The notes: a model not told the origin generated them from the letters alone. DNA of 28,975 bases from an uncultured Pseudomonadota bacterium (GCA_946478635.1 CAMLCX010000008.1:1-28975), one strand, 5' to 3'; shown: positions 20,698-28,674, counted from the stretch's first letter. Numbers and translations: made by a program.

Positions 20698-21588
20698 ATG
20701 TGGGGACTTCTCTCAAGGCTGCTTTATTTGTTGGCTGTTTTGCTCATGTTCGGAGCGCTTGCTCCTCAAACGGTCCTGGCGCAAGAGGGTCGGAAAGAGC
20801 TTGTTGAAAAAGGGCAATATGTTTTCGCCATCGCCGGCGGCTGTGCTTGTCATACGGTCCCTAAAGGTACACCTCACGCAGGTGGACGGGCCTTCCCTAT
20901 TCCCTTTGGAACTGTGTATACCACGAATATAACCTCCGATAAGGAAACTGGGCTTGGAAGTTGGGCCGACAACGAAATTCTCAAAGCCATGACTACTGGC
21001 ATCCGGCCAAACGGCGAGTGGATTTTGCCGATCATGCCGCACGAGGCCTACTCCGGCATAGCCGAAGAGGACCTCAAGGCCCTGATTGCTTACTTGAGAA
21101 CCATAAAGCCGGTGCGCAAAGAAACTCCTCGGCTGAAGACTTGGGTCCCTTTTTACCGCTCCCTGCTCGTGCCTTTGTGGCTGAAATTTTTTGGCCGCTA
21201 TTCTACGTCCCCTGCTAGAGCCCCAAACAGCGGCGTTGAAAGAGGGCGTTATCTGGTGGACCACATTTCACTCTGCGGCGATTGCCATACTCCACGAAAC
21301 TTGTTCGGGGCTGCCAACCGAAGCCTTTATCTTGCCGGGGCCAAGATAGGGCCCCTGGGACAGGAAATACCCAACATCACTCCAAGCAAAAACACTGGCA
21401 TAGGTGAGTGGCGCCGAGAACAGATCGCGGACTCGCTTTTGACCGGAATCAAGCCCGATGAAGAACCCATGGAGGGTCTCATGGCCGAAGTCATCGAGGG
21501 TGGATATAAGCATATGAAGAGGGAGGATGCTTTGGCAATTGCCGACTACTTGAAATCAATTCCGCCTGTGGTCAATAAAATTAGATAA
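20698..21588 (+). CDS. Exported diheme cytochrome c, copy A' (first heme motif CXCH)
   Basis: A 296-residue close paralog of copy A, matching along its whole length, including the signal segment and the segment between domains (VPFYRSLLVPLWLKFFGR). It keeps the same odd first motif GGCACHT (Cys49, Cys51, His52) and a normal CGDCHTPRN. The axial Met lies in IMPHEAYSG. The frame is open to an ATG at 20674 (adds MKPTYSVV), but the equivalent position in copy A follows a stop and lacks an ATG, so ATG 20698 is chosen by homology. The noncoding bases just upstream are also alike in both copies (from 18407 and 20654), so the duplication included the leader. It may share an operon with the downstream cupredoxin. 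Confidence 0.9.
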   Translation: MWGLLSRLLYLLAVLLMFGALAPQTVLAQEGRKELVEKGQYVFAIAGGCACHTVPKGTPHAGGRAFPIPFGTVYTTNITSDKETGLGSWADNEILKAMTTGIRPNGEWILPIMPHEAYSGIAEEDLKALIAYLRTIKPVRKETPRLKTWVPFYRSLLVPLWLKFFGRYSTSPARAPNSGVERGRYLVDHISLCGDCHTPRNLFGAANRSLYLAGAKIGPLGQEIPNITPSKNTGIGEWRREQIADSLLTGIKPDEEPMEGLMAEVIEGGYKHMKREDALAIADYLKSIPPVVNKIR

Positions 21589-21676
21589 TCTTAGAAACCA
21601 AGGAGGCTGTCAAAATAATATTTAAATAGACTTGGCAAAAAGAACTTTTTTAATAAAAACTTTAGAAGGAGAAATC

Positions 21677-22039
21677 ATGAAAAAACATTTTCTAATCGCT
21701 CTGGGAGCCGCTTTCTTGATATCGAGTTTATCGCTGGCGCTCGCCCAAGAGGTGCAGAAGGCAACAATCGTTTTCACGGATTATAAGATGGAGCCGAGCG
21801 AGCTTACCCTTAGACCAGGTAAGGTGGAATTCACCCTGATCAACAAGGGCACTGTTAGACATAACCTGAGGCTCAAGATTGGTGATAAGGACCTTAAGCT
21901 CAACAACCAAACAAAAACAGGAGAAACCGTGAAGACGGAAGTCGATCTTGTCGCGGGAGAATATGACATGTCCTGCGCCTCCACCGAGGGCGGCAGTCAC
22001 AGGGAAAAAGGCATGGTGGGCAAACTAAGAGTCAAGTAA
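21677..22039 (+). CDS. Exported blue copper (cupredoxin) protein
   Basis: A 120-residue protein with a signal peptide cleaved after ALA (21-23). The mature part is a beta-sandwich cupredoxin. The type 1 copper ligands can be placed as His62 (TVRHNLRL), Cys100 (YDMSCAS), His108 and Met113 (GSHREKGMVGKL), in the order H...C...H...M expected for plastocyanin- and sulfocyanin-like proteins. It probably carries electrons in the periplasm, perhaps to or from the neighbouring cytochromes. AAGGAG about 7 bases before ATG 21677 fixes the start; an upstream TTG at 21632 in the same frame would spoil the signal peptide. A hairpin terminator follows the stop. Confidence 0.9.
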   Translation: MKKHFLIALGAAFLISSLSLALAQEVQKATIVFTDYKMEPSELTLRPGKVEFTLINKGTVRHNLRLKIGDKDLKLNNQTKTGETVKTEVDLVAGEYDMSCASTEGGSHREKGMVGKLRVK

Positions 22040-22082
22040 AGCGGCTTTATATACGTTGAAATTTGTCCTCGGCTCGTGAAGG

Positions 22083-22117
22083 AAGCCTTGGCCGATGGCC
22101 GAGGCTTTCTTGTTTGT
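22083..22117 (+). terminator. Rho-independent terminator after the cupredoxin gene
   Basis: AAGCCTTGGCC (22083-22093) pairs with GGCCGAGGCTT (22097-22107) around GAT, with one G-T wobble, and is followed by TCTTGTTTG. It ends the redox island. Confidence 0.75.
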
Positions 22118-22172
22118 GCGACATTCCTCATATAGAGTTTTATGCCAAAGTCGCTTTGCAAGGAAGGTGAGC

Positions 22173-23177
22173 ATGAAGAAGAGACATTATGTTCTTGCGG
22201 CAATTATTCTCATTCAGTTAGCATTTTCCTCATTCGCCAGTGCCCAGCTCACGCGCCTGAACGTCGGTTATAGCGCCGTCAGCGCCGACCAACTGCCGGC
22301 CTGGGTCGCCAGAGACAGCGGCATCTTTGCCAAGAACGGTTTGGACATCCAGTTAATCTTTTTTACCGGAGGTTCGACCGCCATCCTTGCATTAGTTTCG
22401 GGTGACGTACCGATCACTCAAGTTTCCGGGCCGGGTCTCGTCAGCAGCGCCTTAGGAGGCGCCGATAGCGTCTTTATCGCCGCAGGCATCACGTCGCTCA
22501 ACTATGTGTTAATGGGCAAACCTGGCCTCAAGAGCGTCGAACAGCTCAAAGGCGGTACGGTCGCCATCAGCCGATTCGGTTCGGCGACCGATACGATAGC
22601 TCGTTTTGCCTTGCGCAGAATTGGCCTGACTCCCGGTAAAGATGTAACCCTCGTTCAAGTCGGCAGCGGACCGGAGCGATTGAGCGCTGCGTTGACCGGC
22701 CGGGTGAGCGCATCGGTGATCAATCCTCCATCGAGCTTCATCGCCGAAAAGAAGGGCCTGGCCATCATCGCGGACGTGGCCCAAATGGGGCTGGTTTTCC
22801 AGCATACGGGAGCGGCGACCACGCGCAAATATATCAAAGAACACCCGGACATCGTGCGTCGTTACGTGCGTGCCCACGTCGAAGCCGTGCACAAGATGTG
22901 GACAGATAAGGAAGCGACGATTAAAGCTCTCGCCCACTATATGGGAAGCGGACTGGATCGCGAGACTTTGCAGAAAAGCTACGAGAATGTAATGACCGAA
23001 GCAATGTACACGAAAAAGCAGTATCCCAGTATTGAAGGCCTCAAGACAGTTCTGGAAGATATCGGAGAGCGCGACCCCAGAGCGAAATCCGCGAAGCCGG
23101 AACAGTTCATTGACGCAAGTTTCATTCGCGAGCTGGACCAGAGCGGCTTCATCGACGGGCTGTACAAGAAAAAATAG
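22173..23177 (+). CDS. ABC transporter substrate-binding protein, SsuA/THI5/NMT1-like
   Basis: A 334-residue periplasmic binding protein with a signal peptide ending SFASA (23-27). The fold marks are RLNVGYSAVSADQLPAWVARDSGIFAKNGLD, FFTGGSTAILALVSGDVPITQ, VEQLKGGTVAISRFGSATD and the C-terminal helical part RKYIKEHPDIVRRYVRAHVEAVHKMW. Related proteins bind nitrate, sulfonates, taurine or thiamine precursors, and the family is much expanded in soil lineages. The start is ATG 22173, with AAGGAAGG about 7 bases upstream; the longer frame from 22095 overlaps the terminator hairpin. No permease or ATPase gene is adjacent, so it must use a transporter encoded elsewhere or act as a sensor. The ligand is unknown. 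Confidence 0.9.
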   Translation: MKKRHYVLAAIILIQLAFSSFASAQLTRLNVGYSAVSADQLPAWVARDSGIFAKNGLDIQLIFFTGGSTAILALVSGDVPITQVSGPGLVSSALGGADSVFIAAGITSLNYVLMGKPGLKSVEQLKGGTVAISRFGSATDTIARFALRRIGLTPGKDVTLVQVGSGPERLSAALTGRVSASVINPPSSFIAEKKGLAIIADVAQMGLVFQHTGAATTRKYIKEHPDIVRRYVRAHVEAVHKMWTDKEATIKALAHYMGSGLDRETLQKSYENVMTEAMYTKKQYPSIEGLKTVLEDIGERDPRAKSAKPEQFIDASFIRELDQSGFIDGLYKKK

Positions 23178-23196
23178 CCACCGCCCCGCCATTGCC

Positions 23197-23457
23197 ATGT
23201 TGAGCGCGCAACGCGGCGACGCGGCCTCTGCCGAACTCCAAACTTGGGCTCAAGAAATTGCTCAACGCGTCGACCCGGCGATCAGCGTCACTGTCGAGTT
23301 CGAAGCCGACTCGAAGACGTTTATCGTCCGCTTGGTCAAGGAACCGCGTGTGCTCATTTTTCGCCTGTCCGCCTCACAGGTTCATGGTGACGGCCGTGAA
23401 GACGAGTGCGAGCGGACGCTGCATCGGAAGATCAAAGATTTGTGGAATCTAATTTAG
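23197..23457 (+). CDS. Small protein of unknown function downstream of the binding protein
   Basis: An 86-residue cytoplasmic-looking protein, not recognised. It begins MLSAQRGDAASAELQTW, followed by an alternating strand pattern (ISVTVEFEADSKTFIVRLVKE, then RVLIFRLSASQVH) and a charged helix ending KIKDLWNLI. This alpha-beta-beta-alpha layout looks coding. It starts 19 bases after the binding protein's stop, without a visible ribosome binding site, so the start is uncertain. It ends where a two-hairpin element begins and converges on hemB. Confidence 0.5.
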   Translation: MLSAQRGDAASAELQTWAQEIAQRVDPAISVTVEFEADSKTFIVRLVKEPRVLIFRLSASQVHGDGREDECERTLHRKIKDLWNLI

Positions 23458-23518
23458 GTAGGGGCAGACCTCTGTGTCTGCCCTTTCGGACCGGCGACCA
23501 CATAGGGTCCGCGCCTAC
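23458..23518. repeat. Two-hairpin intergenic element between convergent genes
   Basis: It starts GTAGGGGC and ends GCGCCTAC (imperfect inverted ends). Inside are two hairpins: GGGCAGAC/GTCTGCCC (23462-23469 with 23476-23483, followed by TTT) and CGGACC/GGTCCG (23487-23492 with 23506-23511). It fills the whole gap, and its right end contains the hemB stop. It looks like a small mobile-type palindromic repeat that may also act as a terminator in both directions. Confidence 0.6.
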
Positions 23519-24492
23519 GAACTTTGCAGTAGCTTTGCCGCGTCCTTGGCAAAATAGCTGAGGATCATATCGGCGCCGGCGCGCCGGATGGAGTAGAGGA
23601 CCTCCATCATAATCCGCGGCTCGTCGATCCAACCGTTGTGTCCCGCCGCTTTAATCATCGAATACTCGCCGCTGACATTATAAGCGGCCAGAGGATAACC
23701 GAACTTCTGTTTCACTCGATAGATCACATCGAGATAAGCGAGCGCCGGTTTGACCATGACGATGTCGGCCCCCTCGCGAATATCGAGCGCGACTTCCCGT
23801 AAAGCTTCATCCGCGTTCGCCGGATCCATCTGGTAGGAACGGCGGTCGCCAAATTGCGGCGTCGAGTCGGCGGCTTCGCGGAACGGCCCGTAAAAGCCGG
23901 AGGCATATTTCGCGGCGTACGCCATGATCGGTGTATGGCTAAAATTATTTTCATCGAGAATTTTACGAATCGCCGCGACCCGGCCATCCATCATATCGGA
24001 AGGCGCCACGATGTCGGCGCCGGCCCGGGCATGGGATAGCGCTTCCTGAGCCAGCAACTCGAGCGTGGCATCGTTATCGACGTCGCCGTTTCTGATCACG
24101 CCGCAGTGGCCGTGATCGGTGTACTCGCATAGGCATACGTCCGTAATGACGAGCAAATCGGGAACCGTTTCTTTGATCGCGCGAATGGCTTGCTGCACGA
24201 CGCCGGCGTCGGCATAGGCCTCTTTGCCCATGGCGTCTTTGTGCTCGGGTATGCCGAAGAGTATCACCGCCGGTATTCCGAGCGAGATCACTTCCCGGCA
24301 TTCCTTTACCGCGCGGTCCACGGTTAACTGCGCGATTCCCGGCATCGACGACACCGGCTGCGCCCGGTCTTTCCCCGGTCCGATGAAGAGCGGATAAATG
24401 AAATTTCTCGGCTCCAGCGTGGTCTCACGAATCAGGTTTCGCAATTTCTCGTTACGACGCAAGCGCCGCGGCCGGTAAGTTGGAAAATTCAT
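23515..24492 (-). CDS. hemB: Porphobilinogen synthase (delta-aminolevulinate dehydratase)
   Basis: Condenses two 5-aminolevulinates to porphobilinogen, 325 residues. The active-site lysines are Lys195 ([15 protein letters not shown]) and Lys248 ([12 protein letters not shown]), which forms the Schiff base. The metal site is of the zinc type, with Cys120, Cys122 and Cys130 in [19 protein letters not shown] about 7 bases before ATG 24492 supports the start. It is the last gene of the ccsA-hemA-hemC-hemD-hemB operon, 14 bases after hemD. It supplies heme precursor for the many cytochromes nearby. Confidence 0.97.
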   Translation of the reverse strand: MNFPTYRPRRLRRNEKLRNLIRETTLEPRNFIYPLFIGPGKDRAQPVSSMPGIAQLTVDRAVKECREVISLGIPAVILFGIPEHKDAMGKEAYADAGVVQQAIRAIKETVPDLLVITDVCLCEYTDHGHCGVIRNGDVDNDATLELLAQEALSHARAGADIVAPSDMMDGRVAAIRKILDENNFSHTPIMAYAAKYASGFYGPFREAADSTPQFGDRRSYQMDPANADEALREVALDIREGADIVMVKPALAYLDVIYRVKQKFGYPLAAYNVSGEYSMIKAAGHNGWIDEPRIMMEVLYSIRRAGADMILSYFAKDAAKLLQSS

Positions 24493-24506
24493 ATCGCGCT
24501 CCAGAA

Positions 24507-25373
24507 TTAGCTATCCTGCACACTGGAAGTTTTATTCGATATTCCAGCGCTGGGGTTAAACCGCGCGATGATCGCGCGCGTCAGGCCGGAAGTGGTAAAC
24601 TCATCGGCGACAATCGCGGCGCTGCCGCCTGCCTCTTTGACCGTTCGCGCCGTGATCGGGCCGATGCAGGCGATCTCGCTTGCGCCGGCGATATCGGCTA
24701 GATTCCTGCCGCCGAACAGCCTGACAAAGTTTTTGACCGTGCTTGAACTTGTAAATGTGATGACGTCGATCTTGCGTTGGCGCAACAGCTCGGCAACCGG
24801 TTCAATATCGACATTCGGCAGCGCCGTGCGATAAGCCACGACGACATTCACCGTAGCGCCCCACTGACGCAGGGTCTGTGGCAAAATTTCACGCGCTTCC
24901 GCGGCCCGTGGAATCAGCACTCGCTTGCCCTTCATCGCGTCGGGCTTCACGGCGTCGAGAATGCCTTCCGCTTGGTAGCGCTCCGGGACCAACGACGCCG
25001 TGATTCCAGCCGAGGCAAGCCTCTTCGCCGTCTCGGGACCGATGGCGCCGACTTTTAGCGAACGGACCGCGGCCGACGTCTTGCCGACCCGTCGAAGCCG
25101 CGCCAAGAAAGGCGCGACACTGTTCACACTGGTGAAAATCAACCAATCGTATTGCTCAATCTCCCCCACCGCCGCATCAAGCGGAGTAAAACTTTCGGGC
25201 GGCTGGATTTCGATGGTTGGCAGCTCGATCACTAGGCCCCCTGCTCTCTCGATCTGCTCCGCCAGACCATAGGCTTGCGCCCCTGCGCGGGTAACCACAA
25301 TTGTTTTTCCAGCCAGCGGCTTCTCGGTACCCACGCGGGTGATTTTTGCGCCAGGCTCCACGGATTGGCTCAT
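24507..25373 (-). CDS. hemD: Uroporphyrinogen-III synthase
   Basis: Closes and inverts ring D of hydroxymethylbilane to form uroporphyrinogen III, 288 residues. The two-domain HemD fold is indicated by [22 protein letters not shown] at 21-42, [69 protein letters not shown] and [16 protein letters not shown], all usual HemD strand ends. Family sequence identity is low in general, but the order and the operon leave little doubt. It starts 3 bases after the hemC stop. The N-terminal 18 residues before the first strand are longer than usual, so the true start could be slightly downstream. Confidence 0.93.
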   Translation of the reverse strand: MSQSVEPGAKITRVGTEKPLAGKTIVVTRAGAQAYGLAEQIERAGGLVIELPTIEIQPPESFTPLDAAVGEIEQYDWLIFTSVNSVAPFLARLRRVGKTSAAVRSLKVGAIGPETAKRLASAGITASLVPERYQAEGILDAVKPDAMKGKRVLIPRAAEAREILPQTLRQWGATVNVVVAYRTALPNVDIEPVAELLRQRKIDVITFTSSSTVKNFVRLFGGRNLADIAGASEIACIGPITARTVKEAGGSAAIVADEFTTSGLTRAIIARFNPSAGISNKTSSVQDS

Positions 25374-25376
25374 AGG

Positions 25377-26288
25377 TCACTGGGCGGCGAGCATTTCGCC
25401 TGCTCCCTGCCGCAATAGATCTTCGGCCACACGCCGTCCGAGTTCCACCGCTGTGCCGGCATCGCCGCTCATCTCGCTGCGACATAGGCGACTCCCGTCG
25501 GTGCTGCCAATGACAGCCACGAGTTTGAGCCCGGCGCCCGCCAACCGCCCGCGCGCGCCGATGGGAACCTGGCAGTTACCGCCGAGACGCTCGAGCAGCG
25601 CTCGTTCAGCCGCAACTTCCGCGCAAGTAGCAGCGTCGTGTAGAAATGCCACGACCTCACGCGCCGAACCCTGTTTCTGCGTCTCGATACCGAGCGCGCC
25701 CTGCGCAACGGCACTGACGCAGACCTCGTCGGCGAGATATTCGCTAATCCGATCCCCTCGGCCGATGCGCTTGAGCCCGGCGGCTGCCATGACCAGCGCT
25801 TCGACTTGGCCCTCGTCGAGTTTTCGAAGCCGCGTGTCAACATTGCCGCGCAGCGCCACGATGGATAAATCGCGCCTGCTGTGCAGCAGTTGGGCGCGCC
25901 GGCGCAGGCTTCCGGTGCCAATCGTTGCGCCGAAAGGCAACCCGGCCAGCGCGGATTTCGCGCGGGTAACCAGCACGTCGCGCGGATCCTCGCGCTTGGG
26001 CATGGCGGCGATGATAAGACCTTCCGGCAGTCGCGGCGGCAGATCCTTCATCGAATGAACCGCCAAATCGATTTCGCCGCGCAGCAACGCCTCCTCGATT
26101 TCTTTGGTAAAAACTCCCTTGCCGCCGAGATTCGCCATGGGGATATCGATCAATCGATCGCCGCTGGTCTTGATAATCCGCAGCTCCACTTCGATCCCGG
26201 GATTCTTCTCCATGAGCCGTGCTTTCACCCAATTCGACTGGGCCATGGCGAGGGTGCTGCCGCGGCTGCCGATGCAAATGCGCGTCAC
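25377..26288 (-). CDS. hemC: Hydroxymethylbilane synthase (porphobilinogen deaminase)
   Basis: Polymerises four porphobilinogens, 303 residues. Cys239 in LGGNCQVPIGARG carries the dipyrromethane cofactor. HSMKDLPP at 78-85 includes the catalytic Asp, and GTGSLRRRAQL at 125-135 binds the cofactor acids. The N-terminus RICIGSRGSTLAMAQ is typical. Its ATG overlaps the hemA stop by 4 bases, indicating coupled translation; hemD follows 3 bases after its stop. Confidence 0.97.
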   Translation of the reverse strand: MTRICIGSRGSTLAMAQSNWVKARLMEKNPGIEVELRIIKTSGDRLIDIPMANLGGKGVFTKEIEEALLRGEIDLAVHSMKDLPPRLPEGLIIAAMPKREDPRDVLVTRAKSALAGLPFGATIGTGSLRRRAQLLHSRRDLSIVALRGNVDTRLRKLDEGQVEALVMAAAGLKRIGRGDRISEYLADEVCVSAVAQGALGIETQKQGSAREVVAFLHDAATCAEVAAERALLERLGGNCQVPIGARGRLAGAGLKLVAVIGSTDGSRLCRSEMSGDAGTAVELGRRVAEDLLRQGAGEMLAAQ

Positions 26289-27577
26289 TTGCCCTCCAGA
26301 TCGAAGAGCCGCTTCAATGCTGCCACATAAAGCGTCGTATCGTCATCATCATCGTCGTTGTTCGGGTTTTTCTTGAGCTGCGAGATCGGGGCGTGGAGCA
26401 TCTTGTTGATCATCGCCGTGGTGAGATCGTCAAGGGCGGCGCGTTGCTGCGCTGATAGATCTTTCAGTCCGCCGCCCAGGGATTTGTCAATTTCCCGGCG
26501 GCGAATCTCTTCGAAATGCTGGCGCAACGCGGTAATCATCGGCACGCGATCCAGCGAGCCCATCCAACGAATGAAGCTCTGCACTTCCTCTTGGACAATC
26601 GCCTCGGCCTTCTCGGCTTCGCTGGCGCGTTCTTGAAGATTGTCCTCCGCAACGCTCCTGAGGTCGTCGATGTTGTAGAGATAGACGTTGTCGAGATCGT
26701 TAATCTTCGGGTCGAAGTTTCGCCGGTCGCCAATATCGATAAAAAACATCGCCTTCTGTTTGCGCTCGCGCAACACCCGCTCGACCGTGCCGGCGTCGAT
26801 CACCACGTCGGGAGAGCCGGCGCAACCAATGACGAGATCGGCAAGCTTGAGATAGCGCGGAAAGTCTTCGAAGCGGATCGGGCTGCCGTGAATTTTTTCC
26901 GCCAACTCAACCGCTCGATCGAAAGTGCGATTGGTCACCATCATGCTACGCACGCCGTTGCGTTGCAGATAGCGCGCCATCAAATCGCCCATCTTGCCCG
27001 CGCCGATCAGCATGACCGTTTTGTCGTCAAACCGATCGAAAATCCGCTTGGCCAAATCAACCGCGATGGAACTCACCGATACCGCGCCGCTGCCGATGCC
27101 GGTCTCGCTGCGCACCCGCTTCGCCACCGAGAACGAACGGTGAAACAACCGGTGCAACATGGCGCCCACCGACCCCGCCTGCTGGGCGGCATCATAGTAT
27201 TGCTTGAGTTGGCCCAGTATCTGCGGCTCGCCGACGACCATGGAGTCCAGGCTGGCGGCGACGCGAAAAAGATGGCGCACCGCGTCCGGGCCTTGATAGA
27301 CATAAACATGGCGATCCAGCGATTCGGCGTGACGCTGCGCTCTTTGTTCGCCGAGAAATGCGCCGATTTCTTTCGAAGCCGTTTCGCAATCGCGGGCGGC
27401 GGCGACCACTTCGACCCGATTGCAGGTCGACAGAATAACCCCTTCTTCGACGGTCGGATATTCGCGCAGGCGCACCAGGGCGCCGCGCACGTAGGAATTC
27501 TCAAACGCGACGCTTTCGCGCACTTCGATGGGCGCGCTGCGGTGATTCAGCCCGACGATGAGGATGTCTTTGCCCAC
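26285..27577 (-). CDS. hemA: Glutamyl-tRNA reductase
   Basis: Reduces Glu-tRNA to glutamate-1-semialdehyde with NADPH, the first step of the C5 heme route, 430 residues. The N-terminus GLNHRSAPIEVRE and the catalytic Cys52 in STCNRVEV are diagnostic; GEPQILGQLKQYY and the Rossmann motif GAGKMG at 192-197 follow. The usual IDIAVPRDIDP segment is changed to IDIGDRRNFDP here. The C-terminal dimerisation helix is followed by an acidic NNDDDDDD run at 406-413, uncommon but short. The operon position (3 bases after ccsA, overlapping hemC) fits. No hemL is seen in the window. Confidence 0.96.
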   Translation of the reverse strand: MGKDILIVGLNHRSAPIEVRESVAFENSYVRGALVRLREYPTVEEGVILSTCNRVEVVAAARDCETASKEIGAFLGEQRAQRHAESLDRHVYVYQGPDAVRHLFRVAASLDSMVVGEPQILGQLKQYYDAAQQAGSVGAMLHRLFHRSFSVAKRVRSETGIGSGAVSVSSIAVDLAKRIFDRFDDKTVMLIGAGKMGDLMARYLQRNGVRSMMVTNRTFDRAVELAEKIHGSPIRFEDFPRYLKLADLVIGCAGSPDVVIDAGTVERVLRERKQKAMFFIDIGDRRNFDPKINDLDNVYLYNIDDLRSVAEDNLQERASEAEKAEAIVQEEVQSFIRWMGSLDRVPMITALRQHFEEIRRREIDKSLGGGLKDLSAQQRAALDDLTTAMINKMLHAPISQLKKNPNNDDDDDDTTLYVAALKRLFDLEGK

Positions 27578-27580
27578 GCT

Positions 27581-28399
27581 TTATTCGAACCGGCCCCCAT
27601 GCCGGCCGGGAAAGAGGGAATCTCCCAGAAGAAAATAACCAAGCACCACGCAGAATCCGAACATGGTGAGAATCGCCGCTTTTTTCCCCCTCAGCCCCGC
27701 GGTGAGGCGGGCGTGCAATAACGCGCCATAGAGCAGCCACGCCAGGGCGGACGAAATCTGCCGCGGCTCCCAGGACCAGTAGTTACCCCAGTGGATTCCC
27801 GCCCACAGACTTCCGGTAATAATTCCCAGGGTCATCAGCGGAAATCCCCAAACCAACAGAATGTAATTGAGCCGGTCCAGTGATTCCAACGGCGGAAAAC
27901 GTTTCATCAGCGCGGTCATCTTCTTGTGCTTCAGATGCCGCTCTTGCAGCAAATAGATCGAGCTGACGCCGAACGCTAAAGCCAGAACGGCATTGCCGAG
28001 GAACGCGAGAGTCACGTGTACCGGCAGCCAGTAACTTTGCAAGCCAGGAGGAATTTCATTGGCTCCCCGACCGATCGCTAGCGAAGAAACGCTGACGAGA
28101 AATGCCAGCGGAGCAACAATGCCGCCAAGGATCGTCAGCCGATACCTGAGCTGGATCAGCAAATAAATGCCCACCATGAGCCAACCGTAAAAAAGCAGCG
28201 CATACCCGGTCACGGCAACGGCGGCGAAGCCGTCCTGAAAAACGCGGCTGACGAGCAGCAGCGAATGAATTACAAATGCCAATAACAACAGTAGCGCTGG
28301 CAACCGTGAAAAGGTCTCACCGCGAAACAGGAAGAGAAAAAAACTTCCCGCGGCAATCAGATACGTGAAAGCGGTCAGCTTGAGGAACAGGGTATCCAT
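27581..28399 (-). CDS. ccsA: System II cytochrome c assembly protein, CcsA/HemX-like
   Basis: An integral membrane protein of 272 residues with about eight hydrophobic segments. The heme-handling Trp-rich loop is WGNYWSWEPRQ at 204-214, and His128 (WLPVHVTLAF) and His229 (LLHARL) are candidate external heme ligands. In System II, CcsBA moves heme across the membrane and attaches it to CXXCH. Shorter HemX-type relatives are also found beside hemA, sometimes thought to control HemA level, so the exact job is not settled; no ccsB is in the window. ATG 28399 lies only about 5 bases beyond the predicted transcription start and lacks a ribosome binding site. It is the first gene of the heme operon. 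Confidence 0.9.
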   Translation of the reverse strand: MDTLFLKLTAFTYLIAAGSFFLFLFRGETFSRLPALLLLLAFVIHSLLLVSRVFQDGFAAVAVTGYALLFYGWLMVGIYLLIQLRYRLTILGGIVAPLAFLVSVSSLAIGRGANEIPPGLQSYWLPVHVTLAFLGNAVLALAFGVSSIYLLQERHLKHKKMTALMKRFPPLESLDRLNYILLVWGFPLMTLGIITGSLWAGIHWGNYWSWEPRQISSALAWLLYGALLHARLTAGLRGKKAAILTMFGFCVVLGYFLLGDSLFPGRHGGRFE

Positions 28400-28410
28400 A
28401 GGGCAAAGTC

Positions 28411-28438
28411 ATTATATGACAACGCGAACCACCTTCAA
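28411..28438 (-). promoter_or_regulatory. Putative sigma-70 promoter of the ccsA-hemACDB operon
   Basis: On the minus strand TTGAAG (28438-28433) and a perfect TATAAT (28416-28411) are separated by 16 bases. Transcription should start near 28404, giving an almost leaderless message for ATG 28399. Confidence 0.5.
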
Positions 28439-28450
28439 GTCCGTAAAAAT

Positions 28451-28468
28451 CAATGCAAAGTTGCATTG
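28451..28468. promoter_or_regulatory. Perfect palindrome upstream of the heme operon promoter
   Basis: CAATGCAA and TTGCATTG (8 bases each) around AG. It lies 12 bases upstream of the proposed -35 box, a good place for a dimeric regulator. The regulator is unknown. Confidence 0.4.
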
Positions 28469-28577
28469 GACGGCCGACTCGCGGAACCTGGACGCACGGT
28501 GATCGCGCGCTTTGGAAAATTGGCCTTTCCCCAACAAGGCCCTCCTTCGAAAAAATAGGCGCGAATCGCTTAAGAGT

Positions 28578-28674
28578 TGTAGCCTGGATGCAGCGAAGCG
28601 GAATCCAGGAAGGTGGTGCGGGGCGTAGCGCGTGAACCAGGAACCCGGATTACGCTTTGCTCCATCCGGGCTAC
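28578..28674. repeat. Imperfect inverted repeat, REP/MITE-like
   Basis: The left arm begins GTAGCCTGGATGCAGCGAAG and ends GGAATCCAGG (28579-28609). The right arm is CCCGGATTACGC ... GCTCCATCCGGGCTAC (28644-28674). The arms match at about 27 of 32 positions. Sequences of this GTAGCC(C/T)GGATG type are common intergenic palindromic repeats in proteobacterial genomes (general knowledge). The 34 bases between the arms are unpaired. Confidence 0.75.

Noticed and set aside
22509..23198. Reverse frame of 229 residues
   Set aside because: It is a shadow of the solute-binding protein gene.
26516..27721. Long forward frame of 401 residues
   Set aside because: It is antisense to hemA and runs into ccsA; the His-rich, low-complexity composition is a GC-rich shadow.
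28522..28543. Minus-strand terminator (GGCCTT/AAGGCC hairpin)
   Set aside because: The stem is short and the following T-run is weak and interrupted.
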